From positions 558,001-622,000 of the forward strand of contig NZ_JBNAFY010000001.1 of NCBI RefSeq assembly GCF_049800915.1: a DNA stretch of 64,000 bases. The letters run 5' to 3'. Each line of letters starts with the position of its first letter. Positions within the stretch are counted from its first letter, which is position 1. Shown piece by piece: positions 1-8,633 of this stretch. The position numbers and the translations under genes were made by a program. This DNA comes from Amaricoccus macauensis_A. Its GTDB lineage: Bacteria > Pseudomonadota > Alphaproteobacteria > Rhodobacterales > Rhodobacteraceae. Below the pieces are notes generated by a model. The model saw only the letters and a list, made by a program, of their open reading frames with translations, was not told the origin of the DNA and did no database searches.

Positions 1-2
1 AG

Positions 3-1148
3 AAGATGTATGCGGGCATGGATGTCTTCGTCCTGCTTTCCATTCCCGGCTTCATCCTCGCGGGCAACCTGATGAACCAGGGCGGTATCACCGGCCGCAT
101 CATCCGCTTCGCCAATGCCCTTGTGGGCTGGATCCGCGGCGGGCTGGGGCTGACGAATATCGCCGCCTCCATGCTCTTCGGCGGCATCACCGGCACAGCG
201 GTCGCCGACGCGGCCTCCATAGGTGGCGTGATGATCCCGGGCATGAAGAAGGCAGGCTATCCCGGCGATTTCTCTGCCGCCGTCACAGCCGCATCCTCCA
301 CCGTCGGGCCGATCATTCCGCCCTCGGTCCCGATGATCATCGTCGGTGCGCTCTCGGGCATCTCGGTGGGCCAGATGTTCCTGGCCGGCGCGGTTCCCGG
401 CATCCTCATGGGCGTCGCGATGATGGTGACGGCCTATGTCATCGCCAGGAAGCGCAATTTCCCCCGGCAGGACTGGCTGGGTGCGCGGGAGGTCGGCCGT
501 TCCTTCGCCGGGGCCTTCTGGGCGCTGGCGATGACCTTCCTCATCATCTACGGCCTGCTCTCTGGCCTTGCCACGCCGACCGAAACTGCCGTGGTGGCCT
601 CGGTCTACGCCTTCTTCGTCGGCGCGTTCATCTACCGCGAACTGCCGCTTCGCAAGGTGCCGGGGATCATCATCGACAGCGCGATTTCTGCAGCGGGCAT
701 CCTGGCGCTGGTAGGCTTTGCCAATGTCTTCGGCTGGATTCTCGTCTCCGAGCGCATCCCGCAGGCGATTGCCGATGGCGTGCTTGCGGTGACGGACAAT
801 CGCATCCTGGTGATCCTGCTCATCAATCTGCTCCTCCTCTTCGTCGGCATGTTCATGGAGACGATTGCCGCGCTGATCATCCTCTTCGTGCCCCTTCTCT
901 CGCTGGCAGAGGCCGTGGGGATCGAACCGCTGCATTTCGCCACCTTTGCCGTCCTCAACCTGATCATCGGGCTGACGACGCCGCCCGTGGGCGTCTGCCT
1001 CTTCGTCTGCGCGGGCATTGCCCGGCTGCCGCTCATGCCGGTGATCGTGGCGATCATGCCCTTCCTGTTGTCGAACCTGCTGGTGCTGCTGATGGTCTCC
1101 TACATACCCGCGCTCGCGACCTGGCTGCCCTCCCTCCTGACCCCGTGA
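3..1148 (+). CDS. TRAP transporter large permease (DctM type), 5' end outside window
   Basis: This is the large, roughly 12-helix membrane subunit of a tripartite TRAP solute importer. The visible part is about 381 residues and almost entirely hydrophobic. It opens in the stretch LLSIPGFILAGNLM, which in full-length family members (about 430 residues) lies some 45 to 50 residues from the N-terminus, so the true start lies left of the window. Other family marks are the Gly/Ala-rich GGITGTAVADAASIG segment and the C-terminal GLTTPPVGVCLF segment. The gene ends by overlapping the idonate dehydrogenase region, so the two probably share a transcript. A sugar-acid substrate is inferred only from that neighbour. 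Confidence 0.93.
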   Translation, partial: KMYAGMDVFVLLSIPGFILAGNLMNQGGITGRIIRFANALVGWIRGGLGLTNIAASMLFGGITGTAVADAASIGGVMIPGMKKAGYPGDFSAAVTAASSTVGPIIPPSVPMIIVGALSGISVGQMFLAGAVPGILMGVAMMVTAYVIARKRNFPRQDWLGAREVGRSFAGAFWALAMTFLIIYGLLSGLATPTETAVVASVYAFFVGAFIYRELPLRKVPGIIIDSAISAAGILALVGFANVFGWILVSERIPQAIADGVLAVTDNRILVILLINLLLLFVGMFMETIAALIILFVPLLSLAEAVGIEPLHFATFAVLNLIIGLTTPPVGVCLFVCAGIARLPLMPVIVAIMPFLLSNLLVLLMVSYIPALATWLPSLLTP

Positions 1149-1156
1149 GGCCGGAT

Positions 1157-2200
1157 ATGAAGACCCGAGTTTGCCGCCTGCATGGCCGGAACGACCTGCG
1201 CATCGAAACCGAAACCGTTCCCGAGCCAGGGGAGGGGCAGGTCCTCCTCGCCATCGAGGCGGGCGGCATTTGCGGCTCCGACATGCACTACCTGAGCGAG
1301 GGCGGGATCGGCACGATCCGTGTGCGCGAGCCGATCATCCTGGGCCATGAAGCATCGGGCAGGGTGGTCGAACCCGGACCCGGCGTGTCCGGTCTGTCAC
1401 CGGGCGACGCGGTGGCAATCAACCCGAGCCGGCCTTGCGGCACCTGCATCTATTGCGCCGAGGGCCTGCCGATGCATTGCCTCCAGATGCGCTTCAACGG
1501 GTCCGCGATCCGGCTCCCCCACGAGCAGGGGCTTTTCCGCGAACGGATCGTCGTGGATGCGACGCAGTGCATCCGGTTGCCGGAGGGCGCGGATCTCGAT
1601 GCGGTAGCCTGTGCAGAGCCCCTCGCGGTCTGCCTCCATGCGCGCCGGATGGCGGGCGATGTGGCGGGCAAGCGTGTCCTCGTCACCGGTGCGGGGCCCA
1701 TCGGCAGCCTCTGTGCCGCCGCGGCGGCGGAAGCGGGCGCAGCGGAGGTCGTCGTGACCGATCTTGAGGACGCGGTGCTCGATGTTGCGCGCAGGATGGG
1801 CGCAACCCGGACGATCAACGTGGTCCGCGACGGCGCGGAAATGGAACACTACGGCGAGAACAAGGGCTATTTCGACGTCGCCTTCGAATGCTCCGCCGCC
1901 GCGCCCGCGATCCGCTCGGCTGTCAACACGCTCCGGCCCAGAGGCGTCCTGATCCAGGTCGGCGTCGCGGGCGATACCCCCATGCCGGTCAACGCACTCG
2001 TGGCAAAGGAGATCTGCCTTCAGGGCACCCACCGTTTCCATGCGGAGTTCGCCGAAGCCGTGGAGGCGATCACCTCGGGCCGGATCGATGTGCGCCCGAT
2101 CATAACCGGAACTTACCCGCTTCAGGATGCCGCCGAAGCCTTCCGCGTTGCCGCCGACCGGTCAAGATCGGTGAAGGTCCATCTCTCCTTCGGGCAATGA
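1157..2200 (+). CDS. zinc-dependent alcohol dehydrogenase family, probable L-idonate 5-dehydrogenase
   Basis: This is a medium-chain Zn dehydrogenase that would oxidise a sugar acid or polyol with NAD(P). The catalytic zinc region shows GGICGSDMHY and GHEASG. The structural zinc site is the four-cysteine pattern CGTCIYCAEGLPMHC. The Rossmann motif VTGAGPIGS lies near residue 175. The closest remembered family is L-idonate 5-dehydrogenase. I chose the ATG at 1157 because a TGAGG ribosome site sits 6 bases upstream. A GTG at 1145 overlapping the permease stop is the alternative. It is co-directional with the TRAP permease and convergent with the LacI gene. The substrate is not proven: other polyol dehydrogenases share these motifs. 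Confidence 0.85.
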   Translation: MKTRVCRLHGRNDLRIETETVPEPGEGQVLLAIEAGGICGSDMHYLSEGGIGTIRVREPIILGHEASGRVVEPGPGVSGLSPGDAVAINPSRPCGTCIYCAEGLPMHCLQMRFNGSAIRLPHEQGLFRERIVVDATQCIRLPEGADLDAVACAEPLAVCLHARRMAGDVAGKRVLVTGAGPIGSLCAAAAAEAGAAEVVVTDLEDAVLDVARRMGATRTINVVRDGAEMEHYGENKGYFDVAFECSAAAPAIRSAVNTLRPRGVLIQVGVAGDTPMPVNALVAKEICLQGTHRFHAEFAEAVEAITSGRIDVRPIITGTYPLQDAAEAFRVAADRSRSVKVHLSFGQ

Positions 2201-2214
2201 AGCCGGACCGGTGA

Positions 2215-3246
2215 TCACCCAGGCGGGCAGTTTTCCCGAAGATAGATGTCAAAGGGCGTGAAATCGGCCATGGGCGCGTCGTGCTCGCTTCGCTTGAAGT
2301 GGCGCGCGAGCACCTCGATCGCCCGGATGGCCTCGAGCCGTGGGTTCTGGTCGATCACCGCATCGAGCACACCTGTCCGCAGCAATTGCCGCCGCAGTGG
2401 CGTCAGCTCATGGGTGATGAAAGTGACCTTCTCCTGCAGGCCGAGCGCCTTGATGCACTGAGCAATGGCGAAATTCCCGGCCGTGACATTGTAGATGCCG
2501 CGAATGTCCGGTTGCTGCTTCAGGGTCCGGTAGATCAGGTCGCCCGCGCGTTCTGCACTTTCGGCGCTTTCGAGGATCTCGACAATCTCGCAGGCGGGGA
2601 ACCGCTCCCGCAAGACGGCCCGAAAGCCGATTTCGCGGTCGAGATGCCCGGCGAATTGCTGCGAGCCGAGCATGACCAGAACCTTGCCGCCACGCTCGCC
2701 GAGGAAGCGCCCCATCAACTCGCCCGCCACGCGACCCATCTGCCGGTTGTCCGGCCCCACATAGGCGATCCGCCCCGAACTGGGCAGATCGGTCAGGAAG
2801 GTGACGACCGGCCTGCGTTTCGAGACCTGCCGCAGCTTCTCGGTGACCGACACATGATCGACGCAATCGATGATCAGCCCGTCATAGCCGCTCGCGGCCG
2901 TCTCGATCTTGCGAATGGTGTCATCGAGATCTCCCGGATCGACGTGGAACATGTGGAGGTTCATTCGCAGATCCTGGGTCGTTGCGTCGGCGGAGGAAAA
3001 TGCCTCGCGCAGCGCGCGGTAGAACGGGTTCTCCGGCGATTGCATCAGCACCGCGATCCGCAAAACCTGGAGATGGGCGCGAAAGACCTTCCGGTCGAGG
3101 TTCAGCCGTGTGGCCCACTCAAGGACACGCGCCTCCGACTTGGGGGAGACACCGCCGCGCCGGTTGATCACCCTGTCCACGGTGCTCAGGCTGACTTGCG
3201 CGGCCTCCGCGATCTGCTGGAGTGTTGTCTTGTTCGACACGGCCAT
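2215..3246 (-). CDS. LacI-family transcriptional regulator, divergent from the inositol operon
   Basis: This is a DNA-binding repressor or activator of about 343 residues. The N-terminal helix-turn-helix reads TLQQIAEAAQVSLSTVDRVI, followed by the hinge and a periplasmic-binding-protein-like sensor domain to the C-terminus. The ATG at 3246 is preferred over an upstream GTG at 3261 because an AGGTGGG ribosome site sits just ahead of it. The gene is transcribed away from iolC across a 358 bp gap that holds two near-identical operator-like repeats. This makes it the likely local controller of inositol use, by position only. It ends 14 bp from the idonate dehydrogenase gene. Confidence 0.9.
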   Translation of the reverse strand: MAVSNKTTLQQIAEAAQVSLSTVDRVINRRGGVSPKSEARVLEWATRLNLDRKVFRAHLQVLRIAVLMQSPENPFYRALREAFSSADATTQDLRMNLHMFHVDPGDLDDTIRKIETAASGYDGLIIDCVDHVSVTEKLRQVSKRRPVVTFLTDLPSSGRIAYVGPDNRQMGRVAGELMGRFLGERGGKVLVMLGSQQFAGHLDREIGFRAVLRERFPACEIVEILESAESAERAGDLIYRTLKQQPDIRGIYNVTAGNFAIAQCIKALGLQEKVTFITHELTPLRRQLLRTGVLDAVIDQNPRLEAIRAIEVLARHFKRSEHDAPMADFTPFDIYLRENCPPG

Positions 3247-3604
3247 TCCCACCTGTTGCACGACCCCCGTTTTGAAGGGTTCCCATCATTTTTCAAGATG
3301 AATGAAGGGTTGGCGTCATGTATCCGTAGCGCAAAAAAGTGCCGGGAGGAGAGAACACCATGTCTGCTGGAGTTGCGGCCAGCCGCCGCGTGCGGTCGGC
3401 GCGGAATTGGTTGGTCCTGGCATGCGCAGGTCCCAGGGGTCGCGCGGCCCAAAGCACGGTCCGCTTCAGTCATCCGACCGAAGGATCGAGGAAACCGGGC
3501 GGAGGACGGCCACCTTCGACCGGCACAGGGGTGCCGCGCCTGATCTCCCCGCCGGCACCCCGCCCACCTCTCGAAACCACCGCCCCAGGAACGGAACCAG
3601 ACGC
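3247..3604. other. divergent intergenic region between LacI gene and iolC
   Basis: This 358 bp gap must hold promoters for the regulator (leftwards) and the inositol operon (rightwards). Its left third is AT-richer and carries the tandem operator-like repeats. The right part, from about 3344, is GC-rich and holds a possible small reading frame with a strong ribosome site. I cannot pick out a convincing -35/-10 pair. Confidence 0.6.
3271..3320. promoter_or_regulatory. tandem operator-like repeats, 30 bp apart
   Basis: The two copies begin at 3273 (TGAAGGGTTCCCATCAT) and 3303 (TGAAGGGTTGGCGTCAT). They match at 14 of 17 positions, and their starts are exactly 30 bp apart, about three helical turns. 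The right copy is bounded by ATGA and TCAT as an inverted pair. The placement just upstream of the LacI start codon suggests binding sites for that regulator. This is inference. Confidence 0.5.
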
Positions 3605-3608
3605 ATGA
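3360..3608 (+). CDS. possible 82-residue leader reading frame ending on the iolC start
   Basis: An ATG at 3360 follows a strong GGGAGGAG ribosome site (from 3344) at good spacing. The frame runs 82 codons, and its stop overlaps the iolC start in an ATGA junction at 3605-3608. The product is rich in Arg, Pro, Ala and Gly with no recognisable domain. In GC-rich DNA such a frame can be chance. It may be a translated leader that couples to iolC, or a scar left by loss of an upstream gene whose ribosome site remains. There is no homology evidence either way. Confidence 0.25.
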   Translation: MSAGVAASRRVRSARNWLVLACAGPRGRAAQSTVRFSHPTEGSRKPGGGRPPSTGTGVPRLISPPAPRPPLETTAPGTEPDA

Positions 3609-5530
3609 AGAAACTCGACGTTATCACGATGGGCCGGAGCTCGGTCGACCTCTACGGCGCGCAGATCGGTGGCCGTCTCGAGGACATGGGGTCCTTCGAG
3701 AAGTATATCGGCGGGAGCCCGACGAACATCGCCTGCGGTGCGGCGCGCCTTGGCCTCAGGACGGCCGTGATCACCGGCGTGGGCGACGAGCACATGGGCC
3801 GCTTCATCACCGAGCAGCTCGCGCGCGAAGGCGTCGACACCACAGGCGTCAAGGTCGATCCCGAGCGGCTCACAGCGCTCGTGCTCCTGGGCATCCGCGA
3901 CGAGGACAGCTTCCCGCTGATCTTCTACCGCGAGAATTGCGCCGACATGGGGCTGACGGAAGCGGATGTGGACGAGACTTTCATCGCCTCGGCCCGTGGA
4001 TTCGTCGCCACCGGCACGCATCTCTCGCACCCCAAGGTCGAGGCCGCGACGCTCAAGGCGCTCTCGCTCTGCCGCAAGCACGGGCTGCGCACCGCTCTCG
4101 ACATCGACTACCGCCCGAACCTCTGGGGCGTGGCGGGTCACGGCGAGGGCGAAAGCCGCTTTGTCGAAAGCGCCGAGGTGACACGCAAACTGCAATCGCA
4201 CCTGCATCTCTTCGACCTGATCGTCGGCACCGAGGAGGAGTTCCATATCGCGGGTGGCTCGACCGACACGCTCGAAGCGCTTCATGCCGTTCGTGCGGTC
4301 TCGGATGCAACGCTCGTGTGCAAGCGTGGCGCGAAGGGCGCGGTGGCGATCGAGGGGGAGATCCCCGGCAGCCTCGATGAGGGCCAGGCCGGTCCCGGCT
4401 TCCCGATCGAGGTGTTCAACGTGCTTGGCGCCGGCGACGGCTTCTTCGCCGGCCTCCTGAAGGGGTGGATGGAGGCAGAGGACCTCTCGTCGGTGAACTG
4501 GCCGCGCGCGCTGGAATACGCCAATGCCTGCGGGGCCTTCGCCGTTTCGCGCCATGGCTGCACGCCTGCTTATCCGAGTGCGACCGAGCTTGAATTCTTC
4601 CTCAAGCGCGGCATCAAGCGGCCCGATCTCCGCAATGATCCCGAACTGGAGCAGATCCACTGGTCGACCAACCGCAAGGGCGACTGGTCGACAATGCGGG
4701 TCTTCGCCTTCGACCACCGGCTTCAGCTCGAGGAAATGCCGGGCTACACGCTCGAAAAGGGCGGGGCGTTCAAGGAACTGTGCCTGAAGGCGGCCCTTCA
4801 GGTCCAGGCTGGCCAGGCCGGATACGGCATCCTCTGCGATAACCGTATCGGACGGAAGGCGCTTCATGCCGCGTCCGGCACCGGCCTCTGGATCGGCCGC
4901 CCCTGTGAATGGCCGGGATCCCGCCCGCTTGAGATCGAACCGGAATACGGGCCGGACTTTGGCGGGCTTTCGGAATGGGCGCGCGAGAACGTGGTTAAGG
5001 TGCTCTGCTTCTGCCACCCCGATGACGACGCCGCGACCCGTGCCTCCCAGAAGGCGACCGTCAAGCGGCTGTTCACGGCCGCCCGCCGCAATCATCTGGA
5101 GTTCCTGCTCGAGATCATCCCGTCGAAGGTCGGCGCGGTTGATGAGGACACCACCGCGATGCTGATCCAGCAGTTCTACGATATCGGGGTCTATCCCGAC
5201 TGGTGGAAGCTCGAACCCCTCAAGAGCCGCGCCGCCTGGGAAAAGGCGATCGCGGCCATCGAGACGAACGATGCCCATACCCGCGGCATCGTGGTCCTGG
5301 GCCTCGACGCACCGGAAGCCGAACTGGCGGCCTCCTTCGACGTGGCGGCTGCCTACGATCTGGTGAAGGGCTTCGCGGTGGGTCGCACGATTTTCGGCGA
5401 TGCGGCGCGGGCCTGGCTCCGGGGTGACATGAGCGATGAGGAAGCCGTGGCGCAGATGAGCGAGCGTTTCACCCGGCTCTGCAACATCTGGGACAAGGCG
5501 CGGGCAAGCGCAGGGGAACTTGTGGCATGA
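3605..5530 (+). CDS. iolC: bifunctional 5-dehydro-2-deoxygluconokinase / DUF2090 aldolase-like protein
   Basis: This acts in cytoplasmic myo-inositol catabolism by phosphorylating 5-dehydro-2-deoxygluconate (DKG). The protein is about 641 residues. Residues 1-320 are a PfkB sugar kinase: the substrate motif GGSPTNIACGAARLGL is near residue 38 and the catalytic GAGDGFFAG near 277. Residues about 330-640 are DUF2090, a TIM-barrel domain annotated as the aldolase that cleaves DKG phosphate (the IolJ step). The start is the MKKLDVITMGRSSVDLYG methionine, preceded by an AGGAACGGA ribosome site. The stop overlaps iolD by ATGA. The fused architecture is common in alphaproteobacteria. Confidence 0.95.
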   Translation: MKKLDVITMGRSSVDLYGAQIGGRLEDMGSFEKYIGGSPTNIACGAARLGLRTAVITGVGDEHMGRFITEQLAREGVDTTGVKVDPERLTALVLLGIRDEDSFPLIFYRENCADMGLTEADVDETFIASARGFVATGTHLSHPKVEAATLKALSLCRKHGLRTALDIDYRPNLWGVAGHGEGESRFVESAEVTRKLQSHLHLFDLIVGTEEEFHIAGGSTDTLEALHAVRAVSDATLVCKRGAKGAVAIEGEIPGSLDEGQAGPGFPIEVFNVLGAGDGFFAGLLKGWMEAEDLSSVNWPRALEYANACGAFAVSRHGCTPAYPSATELEFFLKRGIKRPDLRNDPELEQIHWSTNRKGDWSTMRVFAFDHRLQLEEMPGYTLEKGGAFKELCLKAALQVQAGQAGYGILCDNRIGRKALHAASGTGLWIGRPCEWPGSRPLEIEPEYGPDFGGLSEWARENVVKVLCFCHPDDDAATRASQKATVKRLFTAARRNHLEFLLEIIPSKVGAVDEDTTAMLIQQFYDIGVYPDWWKLEPLKSRAAWEKAIAAIETNDAHTRGIVVLGLDAPEAELAASFDVAAAYDLVKGFAVGRTIFGDAARAWLRGDMSDEEAVAQMSERFTRLCNIWDKARASAGELVA

Positions 5531-7356
5531 CGAAGACGATACGACTGACGGCCGCACAGGCCATGGTCCGCTGGCTGAGCGTGCAGCAGACGGAAGAGGG
5601 CCAGCGGTTCATCGAGGGCGTCTGGGCCATCTTCGGCCATGGCAATGTTGCGGGGCTCGGCGAGGCGCTGCACGGGATCGGAGACGCGCTTCCCACCTGG
5701 CGGGGCCAGAACGAGCAGACCATGGCGCATACCGCCATCGCCTATGCCAAGACATCGCGCCGTCGCCGCGCCATGGCCGTGACGTCTTCCATTGGCCCCG
5801 GCGCGACCAACATGGTCACGGCGGCAGCCCTTGCCCATGTGAACCGCCTGCCAATCCTCTTCATTCCGGGCGACGTCTTCGCCAACCGCAGACCCGACCC
5901 GGTCCTGCAGCAGATCGAGGATTTCGACGACGGCACGATCTCGGCCAATGACTGCTTCAAGCCGGTCGTGCGCTATTTCGACCGCATCACGCGGCCCGAG
6001 CACCTGCTGACCTGCCTGCCGCGGGCCTTGCGCACCATGACGGACCCGGCCGATTGCGGCCCCGTCTGTCTCGCCTTCTGCCAGGACGTCCAGGCCGAGG
6101 CCTATGACTATCCCGAGAGCTTCTTCACGCCGAAGGTCTGGCGCATTCGCCGCCCCGAGCCCGATGCCGGCGAAGTGGCCGAGGTCGCAGCCGCGCTCAG
6201 GTCAGCGGAGAAACCGGTGATCGTCGCAGGCGGTGGCGTGCTCTATTCGCAGGCGGAGGCGGATCTTCTTGCCTTCGCGAAGGCGCGCAACATCCCCATC
6301 GTCGAGACCCAGGCCGGCAAGGGCGCCATCGACTGGCAGGAAGACCTCAATTTCGGCGCCCCCGGCGTGACCGGCTCGGATGCGGCCAACCAGACGCTGG
6401 CCGAGGCCGATCTGGTTCTCGGGATCGGCACGCGCTTTCAGGACTTCACCACCGGCTCCTGGACGGTCTTCGCCAATCCCGCGCGTCGGCTCGTCTCGGT
6501 GAACCTCGCGGGCTACGACGCGGCCAAGCACGGCGCGATCCCGATGGTCGCGGATGCGAAGGTCGCCATCGCGAAGATCGACGCGGCCCTTGGCGATAAG
6601 GCCTACGCTGACCAGGATCAGGGCCGCCGCGCAGCCTGGTTCGAGGCGGCGGACGCGGTGATGGCCGTGCCCAACCATGACGGGTTGCCATCGGATGCCC
6701 AAGTGATCGGCGCGGTGCAGCGGGTCTCGACCGAGAACACCGTGGCCATGTGCGCCGCAGGCACGATGCCGGGCGCGCTACACACGCTCTGGCGCTCCGC
6801 TCCCGGTGGCTACCACATGGAATACGGCTTCTCCTGCATGGGCTACGAGGTCGCGGGCGCCATGGGCATCAAGCTTGCGGATCCTTCGAAGGAGGTCATC
6901 TGCTTCGTGGGCGACGGCTCCTACATGATGGCGAATTCCGAACTGGCGACGGCGGTGATGCGGCGCGTGCCCTTCACCATCGTGCTGACCGACAACCGGG
7001 GCTACGGCTGCATCAACCGGCTCCAGATCGGCTGCGGCGGGGCGGAGTTCAACAACATGTACAAGGATTCGAACGTCGAGGCACAACCCGAAATCGACTT
7101 CGTGGCGCACGCCCGCAGCATGGGCGCCCATTCCGAGAAGGCCGAGAGCATTGCCGAACTGGAAGAGAAGATCGTCGCGGCACGGTCGCGCAACATTCCG
7201 TCCGTGATCGTCATCGACACCGAGGCGGTTTCCGGCACTGGCGCGGGCGGCACCTGGTGGGACGTGGCCGTGCCGGAGGTCGGCGGCCCGGAACGCCTCG
7301 AGAAGGCCCGCGCGCGCTACACCGAGGCCAGGGAACTGCAGCGCGCCTTCGATTGA
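5527..7356 (+). CDS. iolD: 3D-(3,5/4)-trihydroxycyclohexane-1,2-dione acylhydrolase
   Basis: This ThDP-dependent enzyme opens the inositol-derived ring to give 5-deoxy-glucuronate. It is 609 residues, the normal length. The N-terminal ThDP pyrimidine domain includes the SIGPGATNMVTAAALA segment. A central domain follows, and the C-terminal ThDP-diphosphate motif starts GDGSYMMANSE and runs into the DNRGYGCINRLQ segment. It starts within the end of iolC (ATGA), so translation is probably coupled. It is the second gene of the iolC-D-E-x-B operon. Confidence 0.96.
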   Translation: MTKTIRLTAAQAMVRWLSVQQTEEGQRFIEGVWAIFGHGNVAGLGEALHGIGDALPTWRGQNEQTMAHTAIAYAKTSRRRRAMAVTSSIGPGATNMVTAAALAHVNRLPILFIPGDVFANRRPDPVLQQIEDFDDGTISANDCFKPVVRYFDRITRPEHLLTCLPRALRTMTDPADCGPVCLAFCQDVQAEAYDYPESFFTPKVWRIRRPEPDAGEVAEVAAALRSAEKPVIVAGGGVLYSQAEADLLAFAKARNIPIVETQAGKGAIDWQEDLNFGAPGVTGSDAANQTLAEADLVLGIGTRFQDFTTGSWTVFANPARRLVSVNLAGYDAAKHGAIPMVADAKVAIAKIDAALGDKAYADQDQGRRAAWFEAADAVMAVPNHDGLPSDAQVIGAVQRVSTENTVAMCAAGTMPGALHTLWRSAPGGYHMEYGFSCMGYEVAGAMGIKLADPSKEVICFVGDGSYMMANSELATAVMRRVPFTIVLTDNRGYGCINRLQIGCGGAEFNNMYKDSNVEAQPEIDFVAHARSMGAHSEKAESIAELEEKIVAARSRNIPSVIVIDTEAVSGTGAGGTWWDVAVPEVGGPERLEKARARYTEARELQRAFD

Positions 7357-7488
7357 TACCACCCATCCCGGAAGGGCCGTGCGCAGAAGACCGTGCCCTC
7401 CGGAATGCATTGATCCGAAAAATCATAGATGCCGAGGGGCCGGCAGGCCGGCCGGTCGGGCATCGAAAGAACAACGGGAGGAAACCAG

Positions 7489-8406
7489 ATGATCCTTTAC
7501 GGCACCAACCCCATCGCCTGGTCGAATGACGACGACTGGTCCATCGGCGACCACATCAGCCTCGAGGAATGCCTTTCCGATTGCCGCACCATCGGCTTCG
7601 ACGGCATCGAGAAGGGCCACAAGATGCCCGACGACGGCATCGCGCTGAAAGCAAAGCTCGGCGAATACGGTCTGAAGTTCGCCGCAGGCTGGCACTCGAC
7701 CAATATTCTCATCAACGACATTGAGACCGAAAAGAAGGCGCTCAAGGCCTGGATCGACTTCACCAGGGCCGCGGGCGGCAGCCACATCAATGCCTGCGAA
7801 TGCTCCAACACGGTCCATGGCAACGATCATGTCGCGGTGAACAACCGTCCCATCATGACGGATGCCGAGTGGGACCGCTTCTCGCGCGGCTACGAGGAGC
7901 TTTCGGCCTTCGCGGCATCCGAGGGCATGCCCATGGGCTACCACCACCACATGGGCTCGATCATCGAGAGCGCATCTGATATCGACCGCTTCATGGAAAT
8001 GGCGGGTCCCCACACGCGGCTTCTGCTCGATACCGGGCACTGCACCTTCGGCGGCGCGGACCCGGCGGAAGTGGCCCGCAAATACATCGACCGGGTGAGC
8101 CACATCCACGCCAAGAACGTCCGGCCCGACATCATGCGCGAGGTGCGCGAGGAGGGGCTCTCCTTCCTCGAAGGCGTGCGCCGCGGGGCCTTCACCGTGC
8201 CGGGCGATGCGGAGGGCTGCGTGGCCTTCGAACCGGTTCTGAAAATCGCTGCGGATGCCGGCTACACCGGCTGGCTGGTGATCGAGGCCGAGCAGGACAG
8301 TGCCGTGCGCAACCCGCTCCACTACCAGGACATGGGCCTCAAGGCGCTCAAGCGCATGGCCCGCGAAACCGGCCTCGACACCTCCGCGGCTGCCGAGACC
8401 GCCTGA
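7489..8406 (+). CDS. iolE: myo-inosose-2 dehydratase
   Basis: This dehydrates 2-keto-myo-inositol (inosose) to the trione that IolD hydrolyses. It is a TIM-barrel sugar-isomerase/endonuclease-IV-fold protein of 305 residues. Metal ligands of this fold can be seen in the YHHHMGSIIE, DTGHCTFGG, HIHAKN and VIEAEQD segments. The ATG at 7489 is chosen because of the CGGGAGGAAACC ribosome site just upstream. The 132 bp gap after iolD holds GC-rich palindromic sequence but no gene. Confidence 0.95.
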   Translation: MILYGTNPIAWSNDDDWSIGDHISLEECLSDCRTIGFDGIEKGHKMPDDGIALKAKLGEYGLKFAAGWHSTNILINDIETEKKALKAWIDFTRAAGGSHINACECSNTVHGNDHVAVNNRPIMTDAEWDRFSRGYEELSAFAASEGMPMGYHHHMGSIIESASDIDRFMEMAGPHTRLLLDTGHCTFGGADPAEVARKYIDRVSHIHAKNVRPDIMREVREEGLSFLEGVRRGAFTVPGDAEGCVAFEPVLKIAADAGYTGWLVIEAEQDSAVRNPLHYQDMGLKALKRMARETGLDTSAAAETA

Positions 8407-8423
8407 TCCCGAAGGGACCCCAA

Positions 8424-8633
8424 ATGAAGATTGTCGACGCCTCCCACCCCTTCTTCAAGCCGCTCTGGCGGCGCATTGCCGTCGTGGCTGTGACTTTGGG
8501 CTGGGCGGTGGTCGAGTTCGTTTCCGGCGGGCCCATCTGGGGGTTTATCTTCGCGGCGATTGGCGCCTGGTGCGCCTGGGAATTCTTCGTCTCCGCCCCA
8601 GGGACGAAAGACACGGACGAAAGGCAAGACTGA
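8424..8633 (+). CDS. small membrane protein, DUF3329-like, inside the iol operon
   Basis: The protein has 69 residues. A short basic start (MKIVDASHPFFKPLWRR) is followed by two closely spaced hydrophobic helices (about residues 18-34 and 37-55) and a charged tail (TKDTDERQD). The HPFFKPLWRR opening recalls short DUF3329 proteins seen in Rhodobacterales. That assignment is from memory and moderate at best. Its stop overlaps the iolB start in TGATG, so the two are translationally coupled, and it sits 17 bp after iolE. I cannot say what it does. A helper for an inositol transporter is only a guess. Confidence 0.7.
   Translation: MKIVDASHPFFKPLWRRIAVVAVTLGWAVVEFVSGGPIWGFIFAAIGAWCAWEFFVSAPGTKDTDERQD

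Noticed and set aside
2201..2214. Terminator between the convergent idonate dehydrogenase and LacI genes
   Set aside because: Only 14 bp separate the stops, and no stem is seen.
3470..5557. A 695-codon open frame on the minus strand across iolC
   Set aside because: It is a shadow of high-GC third-position coding in iolC. It has no domain, no ribosome site and overlaps a certain gene completely.
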